From: Candidatus Ulvibacter alkanivorans
Lineage (GTDB): Bacteria > Bacteroidota > Bacteroidia > Flavobacteriales > Flavobacteriaceae
Assembly (NCBI RefSeq): GCF_003333325.1
Contig: NZ_QOLC01000030.1
Span: 1 to 12,026, forward strand
Direction of reading: 5' to 3'
Length of the DNA stretch: 12,026 bases
Shown here: positions 7,641 to 12,026 of the stretch, one piece after another
How positions within the stretch are numbered: position 1 is the first letter of the stretch
How the letters are laid out: each line of letters opens with the position of its first letter
Position numbers and translations under genes: made by a program
Notes under the pieces: model-generated
Databases searched by the model: none
Told to the model about the DNA's origin: nothing
The model's input: the letters and a program-made list of their open reading frames with translations, nothing else

Positions 7641-8978
7641 TTATTTGTGTTGTTTCATAATATAACCAAATCGCTTGGTTATTTCAACTCCGGCTTTTTC
7701 CAAAAACGTCGTGGGCAATTCACCACCGGCAAAAATATAGACCAGATCGTTTTCAATGGTACGAGTAGTTGATTCATCTTCTACTTGTAAAATTACGTGA
7801 TCCTCTTTGATTTCAACAAGATTCGAATTGTAAATTATTTGAATCGAACCGTCTTCATCTGCCTGTTTAATCTTGTCTCTGTTCTTAGGTTTCAATCTCG
7901 CGAACTTATCTTTTCGATAGCTAAGAATCACATCGTTGGCATCCTTCAATAATAGAACAGCTTCGACGGCAGAATCCCCACCTCCAATCACGATTATTTT
8001 TTTTTCTGAAATTAATTCGGGTTCTAAAAGTCGGTATGCTACCTTCTCGGTATCTTCACCCGGAATGTTTAACTTTCTAGGACTGCCGCGCCTTCCGATA
8101 GCCAGTAATACATTGTTACTTAGGTATTCTTTCTCTTTATTGGTTGTAATTCTGAAAGTACCATCTTCCAAGGGTGTGATGTTTTCCACCTTCGTATTTT
8201 CGATGATAGTTAGATCGTGCTCATCGATCACTTTATTCCACAACTGAAGCAGTTCGCCCTTACTGGTGTCGTATAATTTTACCTTACCATGTAGCGGAAG
8301 ATCCATAGGGGAGGTCATTACGATCTTTGATCTCGGAAAGGTATATACGGTACCTCCCAGAGAATCTTGCTCTAGAGTAACACTGGATAGCTTATGTTTT
8401 TTAGCTGCTAAGGTAGCCGAAACTCCTGCGGGACCAGCACCTACGATGACAACGTCCAGTAAATTCGGTTTTGGTTTTCGTTTGCTTTTAATGATACTAT
8501 CTATTGCCTGTTGTCCTTGCTCAACACTGTTTTTAATAAGTCCCATACCGCCTAATTCACCGGCAATATAGATTCCCTTCATATTTGTTTCGAAATTCTC
8601 GTTTACATGTGGAAGGTCTACACCTCGTTTTTCGGTACCAATTCGCAATGAGATTGCTTCAACGGGACAGGCGTGAAAACAGGCACCGTGACCCACACAA
8701 TTAGATGCGTTTACCACCGTGGCCTTGCCATCTATCATTCCGAGGATATCTTGTTCCGGGCATGCGGAAATACACGCACCACTTCCAATGCATATATTGG
8801 GGTCTATATATGGATGTAAGGATACAGGCTCGTGTAATCCTTCTTCCTTTGCAATCTCGACCTTCTTTTTTGTTTGTTTGGAAGTACTACTTTTCTTCCG
8901 AAGATAAAAAAAGACAATGATGAAGCAGAGTAGAAATACTGCTCCATATACAATGACTTCTTCAAGTAATAGATTCAT
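7641..8978 (-). CDS. Membrane-anchored ferredoxin/NAD(P)H-flavoprotein oxidoreductase, circularly permuted
   Basis: This protein has 445 residues from the chosen ATG at 8978. A start 12 codons earlier (9014) is possible but would overlap the upstream gene by 35 bp and put a polar stretch before the membrane helix. Order of parts: membrane helix (about 8-26), basic linker, two ferredoxin-like motifs (C63, C69, C73-P and C94, C100, C104-P), an FAD-contact segment GIYIAGE (135-141), an FAD-binding Rossmann site GAGPAG (180-185), and an NAD(P)-binding site GGGDSA (332-337) followed by SYRKDKFAR, whose basic residues suggest NADPH. It resembles thioredoxin reductase/YpdA-type flavoproteins but lacks their redox CxxC. 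The GIYIAGE segment normally ends such enzymes; here it precedes the GAGPAG domain. The likely role is passing electrons between NAD(P)H and the adjacent cytochrome b or cytochromes c. Iron-sulfur type and direction are unknown. Confidence 0.85.
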   Translation of the reverse strand: MNLLLEEVIVYGAVFLLCFIIVFFYLRKKSSTSKQTKKKVEIAKEEGLHEPVSLHPYIDPNICIGSGACISACPEQDILGMIDGKATVVNASNCVGHGACFHACPVEAISLRIGTEKRGVDLPHVNENFETNMKGIYIAGELGGMGLIKNSVEQGQQAIDSIIKSKRKPKPNLLDVVIVGAGPAGVSATLAAKKHKLSSVTLEQDSLGGTVYTFPRSKIVMTSPMDLPLHGKVKLYDTSKGELLQLWNKVIDEHDLTIIENTKVENITPLEDGTFRITTNKEKEYLSNNVLLAIGRRGSPRKLNIPGEDTEKVAYRLLEPELISEKKIIVIGGGDSAVEAVLLLKDANDVILSYRKDKFARLKPKNRDKIKQADEDGSIQIIYNSNLVEIKEDHVILQVEDESTTRTIENDLVYIFAGGELPTTFLEKAGVEITKRFGYIMKQHK

Positions 8979-8979
8979 A

Positions 8980-9807
8980 TTAAAAGATCCATTTGTAACC
9001 GAATGTAAAAGCAACCACTATATGAATAATCACGATAATTAACATGATCAAGGCAAAAGGCATATGGGCGACATGCCAATATTTAAATAGCCTTTTCATT
9101 AATTCTAACCGTCCAATTTTTCGTGATAAGGAACGTTCGTTCTTTACCATCGCAAGAATCGACTTTCGTTCAGCAGGTTCGATTTGATGTTGTTTTAAGG
9201 TTTTATCGAGCTTACCGATCGACGGTTTTTTTTGTGCTGTTTCGGTTTCGTTTGTAAAATTTACAAAAAGTTGGATTACTTGTGGCTCTAAATTGTATTT
9301 TTTAGTTAACACTTCGGTCACATCGGTCTTTAAATTCTTTACTTCATTGAGGCTTAATTCACGACCTTCGATCGTTCGTGGAATTTGAATATAAATAAAC
9401 CTTCCTATTACACCGCTTGCTACAACTGCCACCATGCTCCAAAATGCCACTGATACAATACCACCAAACTTAAAGGCAGTATGAAATAGCACGAGAATTG
9501 GACCTAGCGTACAAAGAAAAATATGAAACTCCAGTAAATATTTTAAGCGAATGTATTTAGCCAATACATTGTAGCGTTTACGTGCAATGTAAATAGAGAC
9601 GCCAAACAATATTAAGAATGTTCCAACAACACCAAGTCCTTGACCAAACAAGCCACTTGGTTTAAACCAATTATGGCTGGGGTGGTAGAACCGTTCTTCC
9701 AGTGGTGTTGAATAATACGAATACCCGGTAAAGGCTAAATAGATTGTTATTAATATCACTATAGACACCATGGTGCCTATGTAGATTCGGTGAACCGATT
9801 TTTTCAA
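8980..9807 (-). CDS. Five-helix membrane cytochrome b, two predicted haems b
   Basis: This 275-residue inner-membrane protein has five hydrophobic segments (about 11-31, 54-76, 91-112, 116-139 and 246-270). Histidines are spaced exactly 14 residues apart in helix 3 (H95, H109) and in helix 5 (H248, H262). That is the spacing and pairing by which cytochrome b of the bc1 complex holds two stacked haems, so a dihaem b protein carrying electrons across the membrane is predicted. A soluble charged region of about 100 residues (141-240) links helices 4 and 5. I could not place it in a named family; a quinol-interacting or membrane-crossing module is plausible. The start codon is TTG (9805-9807): an in-frame stop lies five codons upstream, and the only nearby ATG is codon 13, inside the first helix. 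It is the first gene of the operon; its stop is 1 bp from the next start. Confidence 0.75.
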   Translation of the reverse strand: MKKSVHRIYIGTMVSIVILITIYLAFTGYSYYSTPLEERFYHPSHNWFKPSGLFGQGLGVVGTFLILFGVSIYIARKRYNVLAKYIRLKYLLEFHIFLCTLGPILVLFHTAFKFGGIVSVAFWSMVAVVASGVIGRFIYIQIPRTIEGRELSLNEVKNLKTDVTEVLTKKYNLEPQVIQLFVNFTNETETAQKKPSIGKLDKTLKQHQIEPAERKSILAMVKNERSLSRKIGRLELMKRLFKYWHVAHMPFALIMLIIVIIHIVVAFTFGYKWIF

Positions 9808-9852
9808 ATCTGCTTTGTTTTAATTTAAAAAATTAGGTGTTGTAAAGGTCTT

Positions 9853-9882
9853 AAAATATACTTCTTTATTTTATTTAATCAA
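9853..9882 (-). promoter_or_regulatory. Predicted Bacteroidota-type promoter for the cytochrome operon
   Basis: Read on the minus strand, TTG (9882-9880) is followed by 19 bases and then TATATTTT (9860-9853). The flavobacterial consensus is a -33 TTG, about 19 bp, and a -7 TAnnTTTG, so only the final base of the -7 element differs. Transcription would begin near 9846, giving a leader of about 40 nt before the TTG start codon at 9807. It lies in the 94-bp gap after the HYR gene, which suggests the cytochrome operon can be transcribed independently of that gene. Confidence 0.55.
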
Positions 9883-9901
9883 TTAATTTTAAAGCACCAA
9901 G

Positions 9902-10978
9902 TTAGTCTATCATTAATTTTTTAATGGTACTACCATGCTCGGTCTCGATCTGAACATAATAAAGTCCGTGCTTCAAAGTACTCACATCAACTATTTGATG
10001 CTCCTCAGCCATACGAATTCTACCCATGAGATCATAAATAGTAATCTTGGTAATGGGAATGCTCACAGTGATCTTAGAACGTGCCGGATTAGGAAAAAGT
10101 ACTAAAGATTCGATTTCGGAACTGCCTACTCCTAAACTTTCTTCAACTACCAGATCAAAATCACAATCGTCATCATCGTTTGCCGTGCTGGCTTCTATAA
10201 CGACTTCTATGGTACCCAGTCCTATTTCAGTACCGGGAGCCGGAATTTGAGTAATGTTACCTCCACTGCAGTTGACAATAACGATGCCGTCTGCGACAAA
10301 ATCCGGAATCACATACACATTATTATTATCGGCAGCAACGATAACGTCTTCATCCGGGCATTCGACTTCGCAGTCTCCACCTCCAGTGGTCCCTGTAACA
10401 ATCAGATCGAAATCACAGTCGTCGACATCGGTAGCGTTAGCCGCTTCTATCAATATTTCTGTAGTTCCAACACCCACAAAAGTGCCAGGAGCCGGTGTTT
10501 GACTCACTGTTCCGTTGGTACAATTTATGGTTACCATCCCATTAGCTATATAATCGGGAATAATGTATTCGTCGTTGTCATTGGCAGCGACCGTAACATC
10601 ATCGTTTGGACATTCGACCTCGCAGTTACCACCCCCATTACCGTTTACGATAAGATCGAAATCACAATCATCATCATCGGTTGCATTTACAGCGGTTATG
10701 GTGATCACAGTGGTTCCCGGACCGACTATGGTACCGGGCGCCGGATTTTGTGTGATGGTCCCTCCATCGCAAGTTACAGTAACAGTACCATTAGCCACAT
10801 AATCAGGAATCGTGAACTCGTCGTTCGCATCGGCTGTGACCTCAATATCGTCCGGACATTGTACATCGCAGTTTCCAATTACAATTTCTTCGGAAGCACT
10901 TGCTCTGTCATCAAAGGTTGTATGCCCTATGATCATGGGAGCAATAAGCATCAATAAAAGTGTGGTAATTTTTTTCAT
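9902..10978 (-). CDS. Secreted HYR-repeat protein with T9SS type A sorting domain
   Basis: This 358-residue protein probably reaches the cell surface or medium. It has an N-terminal signal peptide (about 1-19), then three tandem repeats starting at C37, C119 and C203 (82 and 84 residues apart). Each has four cysteines (a CxxxC pair, a central VTC/INC/VNC, and a DDCDFDL ending), a TIPDY-like strand and an APGTxxGxGT turn. This is the hyalin-repeat (HYR) pattern, an immunoglobulin-like fold. The last ~75 residues (LFPNPARSKITVS, YDLMGR, LKHGLYYVQI, IKKLMID) are a typical T9SS type A sorting domain, recognised by the Bacteroidota gliding/secretion apparatus. Repeats are acidic and Asp-rich near the last cysteine, suggesting calcium binding. 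No enzyme domain is present, so an adhesin or surface structural role is most likely. It precedes the cytochrome operon by 94 bp on the same strand; a functional link is not established. Confidence 0.85.
   Translation of the reverse strand: MKKITTLLLMLIAPMIIGHTTFDDRASASEEIVIGNCDVQCPDDIEVTADANDEFTIPDYVANGTVTVTCDGGTITQNPAPGTIVGPGTTVITITAVNATDDDDCDFDLIVNGNGGGNCEVECPNDDVTVAANDNDEYIIPDYIANGMVTINCTNGTVSQTPAPGTFVGVGTTEILIEAANATDVDDCDFDLIVTGTTGGGDCEVECPDEDVIVAADNNNVYVIPDFVADGIVIVNCSGGNITQIPAPGTEIGLGTIEVVIEASTANDDDDCDFDLVVEESLGVGSSEIESLVLFPNPARSKITVSIPITKITIYDLMGRIRMAEEHQIVDVSTLKHGLYYVQIETEHGSTIKKLMID
10139..10870 (-). repeat. Three tandem HYR-type repeats (~83 codons each)
   Basis: The repeats run from C37, C119 and C203 of the 358-residue protein to about residue 280. 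Cysteine sets are 37/41/70/105, 119/123/153/188 and 203/207/237/272. Repeats are separated by Gly/Asn/Thr-rich linkers. DNA similarity is clear around the APGT turn and the DDCDFDL end, indicating duplication within the gene. Confidence 0.85.
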
Positions 10979-11103
10979 TTTCTAAAGTTTTGGTTGTTAC
11001 ATCACAAAACGGGGCGAAATTGAGTATTAAAAATCATATAAGTTGGTTGTCTAAAAATGAAACAAGTAATATTTGATTTACCCTACCTAAATTTTAAAAA
11101 ATT

Positions 11104-11232
11104 AGATTTGGAGTATCCTAATAAACCCTCAGTGCGATTAAAACATTGCTTTATTAAAAATAAAAACCTCGATTTTTTTTAGCAAAGTAAGGCGTCCAAA
11201 GAACTGGATTTACAGAATCCTAATAAATCCTC
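11104..11232. repeat. Degenerate direct repeat pair, 102-bp period (possible third copy at 11367)
   Basis: Two imperfect copies start at 11104 and 11206. They share GATTT, then a variable centre, then ATCCTAATAAA and CCTCA in the same order. The second copy forms a small hairpin (GGATT...AATCC). A third, weaker relative (GGATTTGGATTATCC) begins at 11367 and overlaps the left tRNA-like fragment. Function is unknown. They could be remnants of a dispersed intergenic repeat. Confidence 0.4.
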
Positions 11233-11309
11233 ATTACAAATCAAAAAGTAAACACTTTGTGTTAGTTTTTCTATTCCCTTCAACTTACAAAAGTAAACTT
11301 TTGACGTTT

Positions 11310-11347
11310 TCGGAAATAAAAAAAGTGATACTCTCGTACCACTTTTT
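11310..11347 (-). terminator. Predicted intrinsic terminator
   Basis: On the minus strand, arms AAAAAGTG and CACTTTTT (11347-11336 and 11331-11320) pair around a GAGA loop, with an additional GTAC/GTAT pairing and one mismatch, and are followed by a T-rich run reaching 11310. It lies just downstream of the left tRNA-like fragment, where a terminator for a former minus-strand tRNA gene would be expected. It also blocks read-through into the HYR gene from the right. Confidence 0.65.
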
Positions 11348-11354
11348 GGTTAAG

Positions 11355-11373
11355 TCGGGGATGACAGGATTTG
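11355..11373 (-). pseudogene. Degenerate second copy of a tRNA 3' end
   Basis: On the minus strand this reads CAAATCCTGTCATCCCCGA. It matches the tRNA-Pro 3' end at 11521-11538 except for one extra C. The T-stem on its 5' side is not preserved and the rest of a tRNA is absent. It may be a scar of an earlier integration, or a partial duplication. It is followed on the same strand by the terminator at 11310-11347. Confidence 0.45.
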
Positions 11374-11413
11374 GATTATCCTTTTACATCGCTATTGTTG
11401 CAAACAGTTGTCC

Positions 11414-11427
11414 GGCACTACCGTGCC
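11414..11427. repeat. Short hairpin GGCAC-TACC-GTGCC
   Basis: A perfect 5-bp GC-rich stem with a four-base loop is followed on the plus strand by TGGTC and then a T-rich stretch (11433-11442), so it could stop plus-strand transcription. It sits immediately left of the larger nested palindrome. No gene ends here on the plus strand. Confidence 0.4.
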
Positions 11428-11431
11428 TGGT

Positions 11432-11489
11432 CATTTTTATTTGCTAATTTTTGCTCAAGCTTCGCTTGGCTAAGTCACAAATAAAAATG
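11432..11489. repeat. Nested inverted repeat, 58 bp
   Basis: The outer arms are perfect 12-bp inverted repeats: CATTTTTATTTG (11432-11443) and CAAATAAAAATG (11478-11489). Between them is an inner hairpin with arms CAAGC and GCTTG and loop TTC, extended by a flanking GC pair on each side after one bulged base (11453-11470). The right arm is shared with the T-run of the adjacent minus-strand terminator, so the two structures would compete. It could be a palindromic intergenic element or a structured RNA; nothing shows which. Confidence 0.5.
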
Positions 11490-11513
11490 TCCAGTGTTTA
11501 AAACACCGGACAT
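11481..11513 (-). terminator. Predicted intrinsic terminator after the tRNA-Pro fragment
   Basis: On the minus strand, arms ATGTCCGGTGTTT and AAACACTGGACAT form a long stem with one mismatch, followed directly by TTTTATTT. It begins eight bases after the 3' end of the tRNA-Pro fragment, the normal place for a tRNA gene terminator. This supports the view that the fragment retains the original downstream flank of a tRNA gene. Confidence 0.75.
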
Positions 11514-11520
11514 CTGTTTG

Positions 11521-11546
11521 TCGGGATGACAGGATTTGAACCTGCG
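11521..11546 (-). pseudogene. 3' end of a tRNA-Pro gene (T-arm and acceptor strand only), likely att site
   Basis: On the minus strand this 26-nt piece reads as a T-stem GCAGG, a loop TTCAAAT, the pairing strand CCTGT, then CATCCCG and discriminator A. The implied 5' acceptor strand, CGGGATG starting with C1, together with A73 fits tRNA-Pro. The bases beyond (from 11547) do not continue as a variable arm, anticodon arm or D arm, so this is not a complete tRNA. Many integrases recombine at exactly this part of a tRNA gene and leave such a copy at the far end of the inserted element. The intact gene would then lie to the right of the window, on the minus strand. Confidence 0.65.
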
Positions 11547-11656
11547 TAATTTATACCCTGAATATCATTGTATTATAAAAAATGTCTCTGATATGTATGC
11601 CTAATTGTGGGCCTTTTAATAGATAATTCTATAAAATTAAATAGCAATAAATATAC

Positions 11657-12025
11657 TTACACCTTCTTTGTGTTAAGAATCTGATATGACCTATAAACAC
11701 CATCAACTACTTCTTTGCTAATTATTATCATTATTCCAGATTCTTCAAGCCTATCGAATACATCATAAAAGTTATTTTTCCCTTTCTCTTTCATACGAAA
11801 TGAAACTCCATCTGGTACTTCAAATTCCTTAATGAATTCTAGTCCAAATCCTGTTGCCCCATCTTGCGTTTGAAATAGGATATAATAGCTTTTGTAAAAT
11901 GCATCATATTCTATGGAAATTATTTTTCCGTAAGGTTTTTTAAAGATTTCTTTATCAGTTTCATTGTCTTGGGCTACAATGTAAATCTCTCCCCCTTCAT
12001 ATTTAATTTGTTCTTGTGCATAAAG
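11657..12025 (-). CDS. Hypothetical, probably exported protein (5' end missing)
   Basis: This open frame enters from the right edge and runs 122 codons to a TAA at 11657-11659. The gene is truncated at its 5' end, and no start codon in the window is needed. The first visible residues, LYAQEQIKYEGG, look like the end of a signal peptide with cleavage after YAQ or before EQ, so the missing part may be short. The remainder is a small mixed alpha/beta protein rich in Lys, Glu, Ile and Tyr. I recognise no family or active-site motif. Codon use is markedly AT-rich compared with the cytochrome operon. It lies just inside the tRNA-Pro fragment and is therefore a candidate cargo gene of an integrated element. 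Confidence 0.6.
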   Translation of the reverse strand, partial: LYAQEQIKYEGGEIYIVAQDNETDKEIFKKPYGKIISIEYDAFYKSYYILFQTQDGATGFGLEFIKEFEVPDGVSFRMKEKGKNNFYDVFDRLEESGIMIIISKEVVDGVYRSYQILNTKKV

Positions 12026-12026
12026 T

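Larger units (their letters stand above)
10979..11656. other. 678-bp intergenic region, non-coding
   Basis: No convincing gene is seen on either strand. The longest open frame (plus, 11259-11447) crosses two terminator-like hairpins and looks fortuitous. The left half (10979-11300) is AT-rich and contains degenerate direct repeats. The right half holds two minus-strand terminators, a nested palindrome and two tRNA 3'-end fragments. A palindrome, CAAAAGT-AA-ACTTTTG, lies at 11288-11303. I found no strong -33/-7 promoter for the HYR gene in the 120 bp before its ATG. From about 11547 rightward base composition becomes more AT-rich than in the operon, suggesting a change of origin. Confidence 0.7.

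Noticed and set aside
8979..9014. Longer start for the flavoprotein (ATG at 9014, 457 residues)
   Set aside because: It overlaps the cytochrome b gene by 35 bp and adds a polar 12-residue lead before the membrane helix. The ATG at 8978, 1 bp from the upstream stop, gives a normal signal-anchor N-terminus.
10247..10957. Long plus-strand open frame (236 codons) opposite the HYR gene
   Set aside because: It mirrors the HYR repeats and lacks a signal or known motif. The minus-strand product has a signal peptide, conserved cysteines and a T9SS domain.
11259..11447. Plus-strand open frame of 62 codons
   Set aside because: It runs through a terminator hairpin and the tRNA-like fragment, has no family resemblance, and its composition follows the palindromes rather than coding sequence.
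11521..11600. Complete tRNA gene
   Set aside because: Only the T-arm and 3' acceptor strand are present. The adjoining sequence gives no anticodon or D arm on the minus strand.

Overview
The window comes from a marine-type Flavobacteriaceae (Bacteroidota) chromosome. Three things support this: a type IX secretion (T9SS) sorting domain on the 358-residue protein, a good Bacteroidota promoter (TTG, 19 bp, TATATTTT) and moderate-to-low GC with weak Shine-Dalgarno signals. No database search was possible; all family assignments come from reading the proteins.

Layout. The left edge holds the 3' part of a plus-strand gene for a system II cytochrome c synthase (ResB-CcsA fusion type). It converges on a tight six-gene minus-strand operon (nt 9807 to 1968). 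In transcription order this encodes a five-helix cytochrome b with two His pairs, a membrane-anchored ferredoxin/NAD(P)H-flavoprotein, a 23-haem cytochrome c, a 19-haem cytochrome c, an outer-membrane beta-barrel, and a lipoprotein with an SH3-like plus an OB-fold domain. Upstream, on the same strand, lies a secreted three-repeat HYR protein with a T9SS tail. About 680 bp of non-coding, structure-rich DNA follows. It carries two transcription terminators, nested palindromes and two copies of a tRNA-Pro 3' end. The right edge has the 3' part of an AT-rich gene of unknown function.

How the genes may work together. Gene spacings of +1, +7, -22, +6 and +15 bp suggest one transcript and one pathway. 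Electrons could pass between NAD(P)H and/or quinone at the inner membrane (flavoprotein, cytochrome b), through 42 periplasmic c-haems arranged in repeating triheme modules, to an outer-membrane barrel. That would be an electron conduit, reminiscent in logic (not in demonstrated homology) of porin-cytochrome systems. The adjacent haem-attachment gene fits the large haem load. The direction of flow and the terminal substrate cannot be read from the sequence.

Most notable points: the multihaem conduit itself; a flavoprotein whose last FAD-binding segment has moved in front of its first (circular permutation); ferredoxin motifs with three rather than four cysteines; and a tRNA-Pro fragment pair marking what looks like the edge of an integrated element extending off the right side.
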